DNA of 64,000 nt from Comamonadaceae bacterium (GCA_027488255.1 JAIYBZ010000019.1:62001-126000), one strand, 5' to 3'; counted from the stretch's first letter, positions 25,888 through 35,520 are shown. A program made the numbers and translations. Notes: generated from the sequence alone by a model not told the origin.

Positions 25888-27405
25888 TTATTGCCAGGCC
25901 ACAGCCGACATGTCGTTCGCAAAAATGGGCGAGCTGGACCACAGCCCTTTCAGGCCTTTGCGGTAGACCGCTGTGTTGGAGGCGTTGAACAAAAACACGT
26001 TCACAGCGTCTTTGGCAATCAGGCGCTGCATGTCGCCAAACAACTGCGTGCGCTCTTTGGCGGTGGTGGCCGCCGAATGCTTGGCCGCCATGTCGCGAAA
26101 CGCCTTGCTGTCATAGCCCCAGTAATACTGCGGGTTGGCATAGTTCATGTAGTCCAGCGGTTCCACGTGGTTGATGACCGTCAAATCAAAGTTGCCTTTG
26201 AAAGTGCCGCCCAGCCACTGCGCCCACTCGACGTTTTCAATTTTGGCCACGATGCCCACCTTGGCCAGTTGGGCGGCCAAAATTTCACCTCCCTTGCGGG
26301 CGTAGGGCGGCGGAGGCAAGGTCAAAGTCACGTTCAAAGGCGTCTGCACACCGGCTTCTTTCAGCAGGGCTTTGCTTTTTTCGGGGTCAAAGGGGTAAGT
26401 CCCACTCAGCTCCACATAGCCCGCATCGGTCGGCGCCATATGGCTGCCAATGGGTTTGGCCAAACCCTCGAACACACCGTCAATGAAGGCTTTTTTGTCG
26501 ATGGCATGGGACAAGGCCCGGCGCACCCGCACATCGTCAAACGGCTTCTTGCGGTTGTTGATGGTCATGATGCCCTTGCCCGCTGTGCTGCCCAGTTCCA
26601 CCACAAAGCGTTTGTCTGCTTGGAATTGTTTGAGACTTTGGGGCGATTGAAAACGCGGCATGCCATCGATGTCACCTGCCAACAAGGCGGCCACCTGGGC
26701 TGCAGAGTCGTTGATGAAGCGGAAGGTCACCTTTTTCAATTTGATGGCATTGGCATCCCGAAACCCGTCCCATTTGGTCAAAGTGACAGAAGAGCCTTTG
26801 GCCCAGTTGTCGAGCTTGTAGGGACCGGTGCCGATGGGCTTGGTGGCAGCTGTTGATGCACTGTCGGGATGCAAGATGACGGCAGTGTTTTCACCCATGC
26901 GGAACAAAAAGTTGCCGTCGGGGTTGTTCAACACCAAGACCACTGTGTGGGCATCGGGCGTTGAGATGTGGCTGATGTTGTTGAACACCGCGCCTTTGGC
27001 TTTGTTGGTGCTCTTGGGGTCTTTGGCTCGCTCAAAACTGAACTTCACAGCAGCAGAGTCAAATGTGGTGCCGTCTTGAAACTTCACGCCCTTGCGCAAT
27101 TTGAAGGTGTAGGCCTTGCCATCGGCATCCATTTTCCAGCTCTCGGCCAGCAAGGGGCTGATGGAGCCGTCCACATTGATCTTGGTTAAGCCTTCCAAGA
27201 TGTTGTAGTGCACCACTTCCCCAATGGCTGCCGCTGGTGCCATGGTGGGGTCTAGGCTGGTGGGCTCCAAGATCATGCCCAAAATCACGCTGTCTTTGCG
27301 CGATTGGGCTTGCGCTTGCGCGTGCACGCCAAGCAAGCTGATGGCCAACAATGCAGCACCGCCGTAACCGACTAAGCGGCGGGTCATGTTGAAGGATGTC
27401 TTCAT
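25888..27405 (-). CDS. Peptide/nickel-type ABC importer, substrate-binding protein (SBP family 5)
   Basis: 505 residues from ATG 27405 with a signal peptide ('RRLVGYGGAALLAISLLGVHAQAQAQS'). Family 5 landmarks: 'LDPTMAPAAAIGEVVHYNILEGLTKIN', 'KAYTFKLRKGVKFQDGTTFDSAAVKFSFERAKDP', 'PIGTGPYKL'. It is the first gene of a five-gene importer operon on the minus strand (binding protein, two ATPases, two permeases). The substrate is probably a peptide or an amino-acid-like compound; the neighbouring P1 peptidase supports this. A 26-residue upstream extension to 27483 overlaps the next gene and is not used. Confidence 0.88.
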   Translation of the reverse strand: MKTSFNMTRRLVGYGGAALLAISLLGVHAQAQAQSRKDSVILGMILEPTSLDPTMAPAAAIGEVVHYNILEGLTKINVDGSISPLLAESWKMDADGKAYTFKLRKGVKFQDGTTFDSAAVKFSFERAKDPKSTNKAKGAVFNNISHISTPDAHTVVLVLNNPDGNFLFRMGENTAVILHPDSASTAATKPIGTGPYKLDNWAKGSSVTLTKWDGFRDANAIKLKKVTFRFINDSAAQVAALLAGDIDGMPRFQSPQSLKQFQADKRFVVELGSTAGKGIMTINNRKKPFDDVRVRRALSHAIDKKAFIDGVFEGLAKPIGSHMAPTDAGYVELSGTYPFDPEKSKALLKEAGVQTPLNVTLTLPPPPYARKGGEILAAQLAKVGIVAKIENVEWAQWLGGTFKGNFDLTVINHVEPLDYMNYANPQYYWGYDSKAFRDMAAKHSAATTAKERTQLFGDMQRLIAKDAVNVFLFNASNTAVYRKGLKGLWSSSPIFANDMSAVAWQ

Positions 27406-27418
27406 AGTCACTCCTGCT

Positions 27419-28243
27419 TTAAAAAGCGTTCTGATTGCCCGGAACGGCTGAGATGAGCGCCTGGGTGTAAGGGTGCGCTGCATGCTCGAATATCTGCTCC
27501 GCGGAACCGTGTTCTACCACATGGCCATTTTGCAAAACCAAGATGTCGTCACACATCAAATTGACCACCGCCAAGTCATGGCTGACAAACAAATAACTCA
27601 GGCCATAACGGTCTTGCAAATCCATCATCAAATTGAGCACTTGCGCCTGCACCGACACATCCAGCGCACTCACTGGCTCGTCGGCCACGATCAATGCGGG
27701 GCGCGTGATCAAGGCCCGAGCAATTGCAATGCGTTGTCGCTGACCCCCTGAAAATTCGTGGGGGTATTTGTCAAAGTCAGCCGATCTCAGGCCGACCTCG
27801 CTGAGGGCTTGCGCGGCGCGGTCTTTGAGTTCGGTGCGCCCATCCGAGGGCTTTAAACCACTTTGAAGAGGCTCGGTCACGATGCTCAGCACTTTTTGCC
27901 GAGGGTCGAGCGAGCCATAAGGGTCTTGAAAAACCATCTGAAAGCCACTGCGCAAGGGCCGCAAATCGGCTGCTGGCATGCGGTGAATGTCTTGCCCCTT
28001 GAACAACACTTGGCCTTCGGTCGGGGTGTCCAAGGCCATGACCAAGCGCGCCAAGGTGGACTTGCCAGAGCCTGACTCACCCACCACGCCCAAACTTTTT
28101 CCCGCATGCAAGGTGAAGCTCACCTGTGTCAACGCCTGCAAGCTGGGGGCGGCATCCCAAAAACGCGTGCGCGGCAGGGCAAATCGGCGGCCCAACTGCT
28201 GCACCTGCAGCAAGGGCGAGTTGTCCGGATGAGGCACCGTCAT
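27419..28243 (-). CDS. Peptide-type ABC importer, ATP-binding subunit (OppF/DppF-like)
   Basis: 274 residues. Walker [11 protein letters not shown]-loop 'MVFQDPYGSLDPRQKV', signature 'EFSGGQRQRIAIARAL', Walker B 'LIVADEPVSALDVS'. The start overlaps the stop of the other ATPase in ATGA (28240-28243). It ends 'HAAHPYTQALISAVPG', the usual C-terminal motif of these ATPases, but lacks the long tail. Confidence 0.9.
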   Translation of the reverse strand: MTVPHPDNSPLLQVQQLGRRFALPRTRFWDAAPSLQALTQVSFTLHAGKSLGVVGESGSGKSTLARLVMALDTPTEGQVLFKGQDIHRMPAADLRPLRSGFQMVFQDPYGSLDPRQKVLSIVTEPLQSGLKPSDGRTELKDRAAQALSEVGLRSADFDKYPHEFSGGQRQRIAIARALITRPALIVADEPVSALDVSVQAQVLNLMMDLQDRYGLSYLFVSHDLAVVNLMCDDILVLQNGHVVEHGSAEQIFEHAAHPYTQALISAVPGNQNAF

Positions 28244-29262
28244 GAGGACCTCCAGTGGGGACAACTGACCCAATGCGGCTCAGATGAGGGGTACAAGGGG
28301 TCGACCCGTTCAGGCAGGGGCGGCGTGCTGAAACAGGTTTCGGTGGCCATCGTGCATCGGTCTGCAAAGGCGCAGCCCGCCGGGAAGTCGACCAATTCGG
28401 GCACACGTCCGGGAATGGTGACCAAGCGTGTGCCACGGGCCAAACCCAGTCGGGGTCGGGCGGCAAAAAGCCCGCGGGTGTATGGGTGAGCGCGCTGCTC
28501 AAACAGCTCAGGGGTCGACGCACTTTCGACCACGGCACCGCCGTACATCACCATCACCCGATCCACTTGGTCTTGCATCAGCCCCAAGTCGTGGCTGATG
28601 AGCAGCAGGCCCATGCCGTCTTCTTGCACCAATTGCTTGATCAAGGTGAGCACTTCTTTTTGTACGGTCACATCCAAAGCGGTGGTGGGCTCGTCGGCAA
28701 TCAGCAAATCAGGGCGGCAGGCCAAGGCCATCGAAATCATCACCCGCTGGCGTTGCCCCCCCGAGAGTTGGTGCGGATAGGCATCGAGCCGCTCACGGGC
28801 ACGGGGCAGCTGCACCCGCTCCAGCAACTCAAGCGCACGGGCCTTGGCCTCTTGCGCCCCCATGTTTTGGTGCAAGCACAAGGGCTCGGCAATTTGCTTC
28901 CAAATGGGATGCAAAGGATTGAGTGCCGTCATGGGCTCTTGAAAAATCATGGCCATGCGCGCGCCGCGCAACTGGCACATGGCGGCATCTTGCAAGCCCA
29001 CCAACTCTTGTCCTTGCCATTGAATCGAGCCACTGACTTGGGCTTTTTCAGGCAACAAACCCATCACCGCCAACGCGGTCAAAGACTTTCCACTGCCACT
29101 TTCACCAATCAAGCCCACGGTTTGTCCGCGCTCGATGCGCAAAGACACACCCCGCAAAGCCTGCGCCCAACCCCGGGCCGTGGGCAAGGTGACGCGCAAG
29201 TCAGAAACCTGCAGCAATGCTTTGGTGGGGGCAGTGTTCACTGTGGATGCATGAAGGGCCAT
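28240..29262 (-). CDS. Peptide-type ABC importer, ATP-binding subunit (OppD/DppD-like)
   Basis: 340 residues from ATG 29262. Walker [10 protein letters not shown], '[22 protein letters not shown]', signature '[17 protein letters not shown]', and the C-terminal cysteine cluster '[21 protein letters not shown]...SCPHW', the oligopeptide-type iron-sulfur or metal motif. The frame extends into the permease gene upstream but the family start is here. Confidence 0.9.
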   Translation of the reverse strand: MALHASTVNTAPTKALLQVSDLRVTLPTARGWAQALRGVSLRIERGQTVGLIGESGSGKSLTALAVMGLLPEKAQVSGSIQWQGQELVGLQDAAMCQLRGARMAMIFQEPMTALNPLHPIWKQIAEPLCLHQNMGAQEAKARALELLERVQLPRARERLDAYPHQLSGGQRQRVMISMALACRPDLLIADEPTTALDVTVQKEVLTLIKQLVQEDGMGLLLISHDLGLMQDQVDRVMVMYGGAVVESASTPELFEQRAHPYTRGLFAARPRLGLARGTRLVTIPGRVPELVDFPAGCAFADRCTMATETCFSTPPLPERVDPLYPSSEPHWVSCPHWRSS

Positions 29263-29267
29263 GTTGT

Positions 29268-30113
29268 TCACCGCTCTCTGGCCAAACGGGGGTCCAACAC
29301 ATCGCGCAGACCATCCCCCAACAAATTCAGCCCCAGCACCGCCAGCGCAATGGCTGCACCGGGATACACGGCCAGCATGGGGGCTTGGAAAATTTGTGAC
29401 TGCGCCTCGTTCAACATGCGCCCCCAACTGGGCTGGGGCGCTTGCGTGCCCAGGCCCAAATAAGACAAGGCTGCTTCAGCCAATATGGCAATCGCAAACT
29501 GGATGGTGACTTGCACAATCAGCACACTGGCCATATTGGGCAACACATGCACCCACGTGATGGCCCAAGGCCCCTGGCCCGCAGCACGCGCAGCGGCCGT
29601 GAAATCTCTGGACCAAATGGCGTTGGCAGCACCCCGAGAAATTCGGGCAAACACTGGAATATTAAAAATACCAATGGCCACGATGCTCACCACCAAACCG
29701 GGGCCATAAATGGCGGTGAGCATGATGGCCGACAACAACGCTGGAAAAGCAAAAGTGAAGTCCGACGCGCGCATGATGACTTCTTCAACCCAGCCCCGAC
29801 GCGCAGCGGCCAGCAAGCCCAAAGGCAAACCCACACCTAAGCCAATGCCCACTGCAATAAAGCCAACCAACAAAGAGTTTTGGCTGCCCACCCACAGCAT
29901 CGAAGCGATATCGCGGCCCAGACTGTCGGTGCCAAACCAATGCGCGGCACTGGGTGGCGCCAATTTGTTGGGAATATTGATCTCGCCCGCGGGATAGGGC
30001 GACCAAAACAAAGACAGCACGGCGCACAACACCATCAGCAGCACCAAGGTGCCGCCCGCGACAAAACTGGGGTGCCGCAAGGCACGCTGCCAAAAAGAAT
30101 GGTTAAGCGGCAT
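29268..30113 (-). CDS. Peptide-type ABC importer, permease (OppC/DppC-like)
   Basis: 281 residues, about six membrane segments. 'HWFGTDSLGRDIASMLWVGSQNSLLVGF' is the DppC entry signature, and 'ARAAGQGPWAITWVHVLPNM' is the coupling loop that meets the ATPases. It overlaps the upstream permease gene by 11 bases. Confidence 0.9.
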   Translation of the reverse strand: MPLNHSFWQRALRHPSFVAGGTLVLLMVLCAVLSLFWSPYPAGEINIPNKLAPPSAAHWFGTDSLGRDIASMLWVGSQNSLLVGFIAVGIGLGVGLPLGLLAAARRGWVEEVIMRASDFTFAFPALLSAIMLTAIYGPGLVVSIVAIGIFNIPVFARISRGAANAIWSRDFTAAARAAGQGPWAITWVHVLPNMASVLIVQVTIQFAIAILAEAALSYLGLGTQAPQPSWGRMLNEAQSQIFQAPMLAVYPGAAIALAVLGLNLLGDGLRDVLDPRLARER

Positions 30114-31068
30114 GCCCCGCCTTCAAGCGAGGGTCGACCCACGCATACAGCACATCGACCACAAAGTTGATCAAGATCACCAAGGCCGCCAGCAACATCA
30201 CCACATCCCGCACCACCACCAAGTCGCGGTTGGCGATCGCCTGAAAAATCAAGCGCCCGATGCCCGGCAACACAAAGACGTTTTCAATCACGATGGCACT
30301 GGTGATCAGGTTGCCAAATTGCAAACCCATCACCGTGATCACCGGAATCATGGCGTTGCGCAACACATGGCCCCACAGCACTTGCGAGCGACTCAAGCCT
30401 TTGGCGCGGGCGGTGCGCACAAAATCTTCACGCAAGGTGTCGAGCACCGCCGAACGGGTCACACGCGTCAAGATGGCGGTTTGCACCGCAGCCAACGCCA
30501 TCGCGGGCAAGAGCAAAGCCTGAATGCCCGGCCACAGGCCGCCGCCATCTTCTTCCGACCAACCCGGAAAGCCACCGGCGCTGACCCACTCTAAGTGCAC
30601 GGCGAACAACAAAATAAGCAAAATAGCCAACCAAAAATTGGGCAGCGCCAACCCCAATTGACTCAGCGTCATCACGCCCAAATCCCCTGCTTTGTTTTGC
30701 TTTGATGCGGCAAAAATGCCAAGCGTCAAGGCCAAGGCCACGGTCAAACCCATGGCCATCACCGCCAATGGCAAGGTGACTTGCAAGCGATCGCGAATCA
30801 ACTGCCCCGTAGGCGTGTCATACGCGATGCTCAAGGCCGTTTGCCCTTGCACCCAACCGCCCAGCCACGCCCAATAGCGCTGGAGGGCGGGTTGGTTCAA
30901 GCCCAACTTTTCTTCCATGGCGGCCAGCGATTCTGCGGTGGCGGTCTCGCCCAAAATCACCTGTGCGGCGTTGCCCGGTAACAATTCCAGCACGGCAAAA
31001 ACCAAGGCCGACGCAAGCAGCAAGGTCAATGCGAAACTCACCAAACGTCTCAAGAAAAAGAGGGGCAC
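30103..31068 (-). CDS. Peptide-type ABC importer, permease (OppB/DppB-like)
   Basis: 321 residues with a GTG start at 31068. 'FFLRRLVSFALTLLLASALVFAVLELLPGNAAQVILG' is the standard DppB N terminus; the coupling loop is 'RTARAKGLSRSQVLWGHVLRNAMIPVITVMG'. It lies 43 bases from the divergent P1 peptidase gene, so the two promoters must be very close together or the transporter is expressed from an overlapping promoter. Confidence 0.9.
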   Translation of the reverse strand: MPLFFLRRLVSFALTLLLASALVFAVLELLPGNAAQVILGETATAESLAAMEEKLGLNQPALQRYWAWLGGWVQGQTALSIAYDTPTGQLIRDRLQVTLPLAVMAMGLTVALALTLGIFAASKQNKAGDLGVMTLSQLGLALPNFWLAILLILLFAVHLEWVSAGGFPGWSEEDGGGLWPGIQALLLPAMALAAVQTAILTRVTRSAVLDTLREDFVRTARAKGLSRSQVLWGHVLRNAMIPVITVMGLQFGNLITSAIVIENVFVLPGIGRLIFQAIANRDLVVVRDVVMLLAALVILINFVVDVLYAWVDPRLKAGHAA

Positions 31069-31111
31069 GCGCTATCCTCGGGTTTGTGAGCATCGATGAA
31101 GAAAGTTTCAA

Positions 31112-32131
31112 ATGGCATACAAAATGATTGTAAACAGCGGGCAAGGCTCCCTTGTGGATATTCCCGGTCTTCAAGTAGGTCACTTCACACTTTCTGAGCG
31201 CCTGACAGGTTGCTCTGTGGTACTGGCTCCCGAGGGGGCCACAGGCGCGGTGGATGTGCGAGGCGCCGCGCCGGGCACACGCGAGACCGACCTGCTTGAC
31301 CCCACCAATTGGGTGGACAAAGTGCATGCCATCGTGCTGAGTGGGGGCAGTGCTTTTGGCCTGGATGCCGCCACCGGCGTGGTGCGCTGGCTTGAAGAAC
31401 AGGGCATTGGCTTTGAGACTGGCTATGGCCGTGTGCCCATCGTGCCTGCTGCGGTGCTGTTTGATTTACCCATGGTGCGCAAAGGCGACCAGCCCCAAGC
31501 CCGACCCGGTGCTGCAGCCGGCTATGCGGCTTGCCAAGCGGCCAGCACGCAAATGCCCGCCGCAGGCAACGTGGGCGCGGGTGCAGGGGCTTGTGTGGGC
31601 AAACTTTTTGGCCTAGACCGTTGCATGAAAGGCGGCATCGGCCACGCCAGCGTGCGCGTGGGCCCCTGGGTGGTCGGCGCCATGGTGGCTTGCAATGCGG
31701 TGGGCGACGTGATCGACCCGACCACGGGTCAGGTGTTGGCCGGTGCACGCACGGCCGATGGGGCCAGCCTGCTGGACACCCAACGTGCCCTGCTGAACGG
31801 CGAGAGCGGCAAACGCCCCCTGTCGGGCACCAACACCACCATTGGCGTGGTGGCCACCAATGCCACCTTGAACAAAGCCCAAGCCAAACGCTTGGCCATG
31901 AGCGCCCACGATGGCTTGGCACGCAGCATTCGACCGGCACACACCCCGCTGGACGGCGACACCCTCTTTGCCATGGCCACAGGCTCCCAACCCGGCCCCG
32001 TTGATTTGATGCTGTTGACGGTGATGGCGGCCGAGGCCACGGCGCGGGCCACGGTGGATGCCATTCGGCAGGCAGAAAGTGTGCACACCCTGAATGGCGT
32101 GGTGCCATCGGCCTCGTCAAGGGCAAGCTAA
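31112..32131 (+). CDS. P1 family peptidase (DmpA/beta-aminopeptidase-like)
   Basis: 339 residues. 'LVDIPGLQVGHFTL', 'GGSAFGLDAATGVVRWLEEQGIGF' and 'GNVGAGAGACVGKLFG' define the P1/S58 fold. These enzymes self-cleave before a Ser or Thr that becomes the N-terminal nucleophile; here the candidate is in 'LSGTNTTIGVVATNA' near residue 245. Family members release N-terminal residues from peptides, amides or D- and beta-amino acid substrates. Being divergent from a peptide importer suggests that it processes the imported compound. Confidence 0.82.
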   Translation: MAYKMIVNSGQGSLVDIPGLQVGHFTLSERLTGCSVVLAPEGATGAVDVRGAAPGTRETDLLDPTNWVDKVHAIVLSGGSAFGLDAATGVVRWLEEQGIGFETGYGRVPIVPAAVLFDLPMVRKGDQPQARPGAAAGYAACQAASTQMPAAGNVGAGAGACVGKLFGLDRCMKGGIGHASVRVGPWVVGAMVACNAVGDVIDPTTGQVLAGARTADGASLLDTQRALLNGESGKRPLSGTNTTIGVVATNATLNKAQAKRLAMSAHDGLARSIRPAHTPLDGDTLFAMATGSQPGPVDLMLLTVMAAEATARATVDAIRQAESVHTLNGVVPSASSRAS

Positions 32132-32150
32132 CCCTCTGGGCCTAGTCTCA

Positions 32151-32528
32151 TCACTCGGAGATGCCCAATTTTTGAACGGCTAAGGGGTAGTTGGGGTGGT
32201 TTTTGTCGAGTTGCCAGCCGGACATCAACAAGCGTGTCATGAACTGCTTGTTGTAGACCAAGGACATGATCCATTGAAAGATGCCAAAGGTCACGGCGGT
32301 CAACACGAAATGGAGCAAGCCGATGCCGATCTCACCCCGAATGATGGGCACAAACCAGCCAAACAAAAAATAAGTCCAAGACCATCCGACGTAGCCTGAT
32401 TTGGTCAAACCCGACTGTGGGTGTCTGAGCATCACCTTTTTCTGCAAGCCCATCAACATCAATCCGATGAGGACGGGGCCCAAGATCACCAAGAAGATCA
32501 GCCAATGCCAAATAGAAAAAGAACCCAC
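32151..32528 (-). CDS. Membrane protein of unknown function (DUF2628-like)
   Basis: 125 residues. A first hydrophobic helix (IWHWLIFLVILGPVLIGLMLM) is followed by a cytoplasmic stretch, then 'GYVGWSWTYFLFGWFVPIIRGEIGIGLLHFVLTAVTFGIFQWIMSLVYN', a pattern like small DUF2628 membrane proteins. No catalytic residues stand out. It stands alone, convergent with the peptidase gene. Confidence 0.6.
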   Translation of the reverse strand: MGSFSIWHWLIFLVILGPVLIGLMLMGLQKKVMLRHPQSGLTKSGYVGWSWTYFLFGWFVPIIRGEIGIGLLHFVLTAVTFGIFQWIMSLVYNKQFMTRLLMSGWQLDKNHPNYPLAVQKLGISE

Positions 32529-32635
32529 CGCAACTCCTCAAATGAATGGGAACATTCTGCACCATCAGCGTTCTGCTGCCGCACACCCGGCTGCGCTGGA
32601 GCTTGGAAAAAAGCGCGTCCTTGAGGCGCATCAAA

Positions 32636-32665
32636 AAAGGCGCTTCCTGTGCAGAAAGCGCCTTT
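32636..32665 (-). terminator. Terminator downstream of marR-like gene
   Basis: A 10-bp stem AAAGGCGCTT / AAGCGCCTTT with a ten-base loop. On the minus strand it follows the regulator stop (32702) and is trailed by six T. Confidence 0.75.
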
Positions 32666-32701
32666 CAGAGGTGTGAAGCCAATGCGAAGGCTTTGACCGC
32701 T

Positions 32702-33226
32702 TTATTTTTTCAAAGATTTACCTTCTGCACTTTGGTTTTTAGCTTCAAGAAGCATGCAGTTGGCTTCATGGGTGAGTCTCGTCATCACACTGCAAAAGAC
32801 TTTGTAGTCGTCTTCACTCATGGTGGCGAGCAATCGCGCTTGTCGATTTTGAGATCCCACAATACCTCTTCGCAAAACCTCAACCCCTTGTGCTGTCACG
32901 GACAGCAACTGTTTTCGGCGATCGCCTTGATCACTGCTCATGCTGATCAGGCCCTTTTCTACAAGTTCATAGCTGGCTCGGCTGACTTGGCTGTGGTCAA
33001 GATGGGTGGCTGATGCAACTTGCCCCGAAGTTGTAGGGCCAATGCGATTCAGAATGACCAAAACACGCCACTGTCGGCTGGTTAAATCCAGATCAACACT
33101 CACCGATCCCTCGACCACTCTAGACAAGATTTGCGACAAGACAGAGACCTGGAACGTCAGCAGTTCTTCTGGCGAGTGTCCCTTTAGGGCCAATGCACTG
33201 ACTTTTGAAGATTTTTTGATTGCCAT
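32702..33226 (-). CDS. MarR family transcriptional regulator
   Basis: 174 residues with the MarR winged helix: 'DLTSRQWRVLVILNRIGPTTSGQVASATHLDHSQVSRASYELVEKGLISMSSDQGDRRKQLLSVTAQG'. 'SDQGDRRKQLLSVT' is the wing. It is divergent from the TctC-CoA-transferase operon, and a perfect palindrome at 33232-33249 begins five bases before its start, so it probably represses itself and that operon until an aromatic or carboxylic ligand appears. Confidence 0.9.
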   Translation of the reverse strand: MAIKKSSKVSALALKGHSPEELLTFQVSVLSQILSRVVEGSVSVDLDLTSRQWRVLVILNRIGPTTSGQVASATHLDHSQVSRASYELVEKGLISMSSDQGDRRKQLLSVTAQGVEVLRRGIVGSQNRQARLLATMSEDDYKVFCSVMTRLTHEANCMLLEAKNQSAEGKSLKK

Positions 33227-33231
33227 ATCAA

Positions 33232-33249
33232 TATTTGCTCTAGCAAATA
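33232..33249. promoter_or_regulatory. Palindromic operator of the MarR-type regulator
   Basis: TATTTGCT-CT-AGCAAATA: perfect 8-bp arms with a 2-bp centre. It lies in the 72-base gap between the regulator and the divergent operon, with size and symmetry typical for a MarR dimer. Confidence 0.75.
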
Positions 33250-33298
33250 ATTTTGATTAAGATGTTGTCTACAACCTTACATCACAAAGGAGACATTG

Positions 33299-34273
33299 AT
33301 GCACCCCATTCTGAAGAAAGCTTTGCTTGGACTCACCAGTTCCATGGCTTTCATTTTTGCCTCGCCTGCCTGGTCACAGGCCTTCCCTCAAAAACCCATT
33401 ACCGTAGTGGTCACCCAAGGCCCAGGCTCTGGCAGTGATGTGATGGCCCGACTGTTGGCGGGTTACCTCAGCCCTCTGCTAGGTCAATCTGTTGTGGTGG
33501 AAAACAGAGCGGGTGGATCCGGCATCATTGGCCACCAATCTGTCGCCAAGGCCCCAGCCGATGGCTACACACTCCTTTTCACCTCGACAGCCGGGCTGTT
33601 CGTCGTCCCCGTGATGAACCCCAACGCCAAATACAGCTTGGCAGACTATGAGCCCGTGGCACCCGTCATGCGTGCCCCTTTTGCCGTATTGGTCGCAAAC
33701 ACCCCCACAGCGCCCAAAACAATGGCGGAGTTGATCAGCACCGTCAAGAGCAAGCCGCAAAGTTTTGCCTCGGCAGGCGTGGGCACCATGACCCACTTGG
33801 GCAGTGAATTGGTCATGCGCAAAGCAGGCATGCAAGCCACCCATATCCCTTACAAAGGGAGCGGCGCGGCCTTGACCGACCTGATGGGGGGCCAAGTGCT
33901 GTTCGCCACCGACTCCCTCACGGCCGCGATGACACACATTCGCAGTGGCCGACTGCGTGCATTGGCCACCACAGACACCGCCCGCGAAGCATCGCTGCCT
34001 GATGTCCCGACACTGGCTGAATCTGGATTGCCAGGCGTTCAAGTGGCGGCCATCGGTGGCCTGTTCGCACCCAAGGGCACCGCCAAAGAAGTCGTTGAAA
34101 AGATCGCAGATGCCACACGCAAAGTGCTGGCCAATCCCGAGGTGATGAACAGGTTTGCCGCAGTGGAGACCGATCCTTTGAACATCTCAATTCCAGCTTT
34201 CAATAATTTGTTGCGCAAAGAGGCTGACGTTTGGAGTCCCTTGGTCCGTCAGCTGGACTTGAAGCAGGAATGA
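33299..34273 (+). CDS. Bug/TctC-family tripartite tricarboxylate transporter binding protein
   Basis: 324 residues from ATG 33299, six bases after AAGGAG. Signal peptide ending PAWSQ, mature start 'FPQKPITVVVTQGPGSGSDVMARLLAGYLSPLLGQSVVVENRAGGSGIIGHQSVAKAPADGYTLLF', the Bug-family fingerprint. These proteins bind carboxylates. No TctA/TctB membrane genes are next to it, which is common for orphan Bug proteins in Burkholderiales. It ends in ATGA overlap with the CoA-transferase gene. Confidence 0.9.
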   Translation: MHPILKKALLGLTSSMAFIFASPAWSQAFPQKPITVVVTQGPGSGSDVMARLLAGYLSPLLGQSVVVENRAGGSGIIGHQSVAKAPADGYTLLFTSTAGLFVVPVMNPNAKYSLADYEPVAPVMRAPFAVLVANTPTAPKTMAELISTVKSKPQSFASAGVGTMTHLGSELVMRKAGMQATHIPYKGSGAALTDLMGGQVLFATDSLTAAMTHIRSGRLRALATTDTAREASLPDVPTLAESGLPGVQVAAIGGLFAPKGTAKEVVEKIADATRKVLANPEVMNRFAAVETDPLNISIPAFNNLLRKEADVWSPLVRQLDLKQE

Positions 34274-35520
34274 TGGCGCCTTCATCGATTCCTGTGGCTC
34301 ACCTCGAACCCCACGCAACGGGTCCGCTCAATGGCTTAAGGGTTGTCGATCTTTCCCGGCTTGTGGCAGGCAATATGCTGACCCTTCAGCTGGGAGACTT
34401 TGGTGCAGACGTGATCAAAGTGGAGTCGGCTGGCTCGGGCGATACGCTTCGTGAATGGCGTGAGACCCACTCCGATTACCCACAAGGATGGGACGGCTGG
34501 TGGCAAACTTATGCACGCAACAAACGCAGCCTTGCGCTCGACCTTCGCAACAAAGAAGCCATCACTTGGCTTAGAAAATTAATTGACTCCGCACAGGTGC
34601 TGGTCGAGAGCTTTAAGCCTGGTACGCTTGAAAACATGGGTCTTCATCCTGAAGAACTCCATGCCAGCAATCCCCGTCTGGTCATCGTTCGATTGTCGGG
34701 TTGGGGGCAAACGGGGCCTTACCGAGAATTGCCTGGCTTTGGAAGTTTGATTGAAGGCTTTAGCGGGTTTGCACACAAACACCGCAATGCATCGGGTGTG
34801 CCGCAATTGCCCAACCTGGCCATGGCCGACATGATCACGGGACTGACGGGTGCCTTTGCAACCTTGGCGGCTGTGCGTGAAGTTGAGACCCGCGGAGGCA
34901 AGGGGCAAGTCATTGACCTTTCGCTTTTAGAACCCATGTTGGCCATCATGGGCCCGGATACCAGTAACTATGCAGCAACGGGTGTGGACACTGAATCTGG
35001 AAAGAAAATTGCCTCACCCAGAGGCAGCTACAGATGCAAAGATGGTCTTTGGGTCTCTATGTCTGGCTCCACCGACACCATGGCAAAACGGGTGTTTGAA
35101 GCCATCGGACAAGCCGATCTTTTTGAAGATCCTAAATTTAGAACCAACGATGCACGACTGGCCAATGACGCAGAGTTAGACCAACTTGTGGCCAATTTCA
35201 TTGCGGCGCTCAACCAAGCAGATTGCCTTGCCCACTTCAGACAATTCGGTGTCACGGTGGGGCCCATTTACAACTCTGAGCAGTTGCTGAACGATGCGCA
35301 CGTCAAGCAGCGCGGTGTTTATGTTCAATTGGAACAAACGCACAGCCAAAAAGCAGTCGTGATGCACCAAGTGACCCCTAGATTACAGAGCACCCCTGGC
35401 AAGATCAGACGCGCGGCACCCCGCTTGGGAGAACACACACAAGAAATTTTGCAGGCCTTGGGCAGCACAACCCAAGAGATTGCGGCATTGACAAAAGTTG
35501 GGGCGATTGCATGCAAATAA
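34270..35520 (+). CDS. Class III CoA-transferase (CaiB/BaiF family)
   Basis: 416 residues. 'GLRVVDLSRLVAGNMLTLQLGDFGADVIKVES', 'NKRSLALDL' and 'VESFKPGTLENMGL' are family blocks, and D187 in 'LAMADMITG' is the catalytic aspartate that forms the acyl-CoA anhydride. It moves CoA from a donor such as succinyl-CoA to a carboxylic acid. It is coupled at both ends (ATGA at 34270; overlap of 10 bases with the next gene), so it is probably the activating step of the operon's pathway. Confidence 0.9.
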   Translation: MMAPSSIPVAHLEPHATGPLNGLRVVDLSRLVAGNMLTLQLGDFGADVIKVESAGSGDTLREWRETHSDYPQGWDGWWQTYARNKRSLALDLRNKEAITWLRKLIDSAQVLVESFKPGTLENMGLHPEELHASNPRLVIVRLSGWGQTGPYRELPGFGSLIEGFSGFAHKHRNASGVPQLPNLAMADMITGLTGAFATLAAVREVETRGGKGQVIDLSLLEPMLAIMGPDTSNYAATGVDTESGKKIASPRGSYRCKDGLWVSMSGSTDTMAKRVFEAIGQADLFEDPKFRTNDARLANDAELDQLVANFIAALNQADCLAHFRQFGVTVGPIYNSEQLLNDAHVKQRGVYVQLEQTHSQKAVVMHQVTPRLQSTPGKIRRAAPRLGEHTQEILQALGSTTQEIAALTKVGAIACK

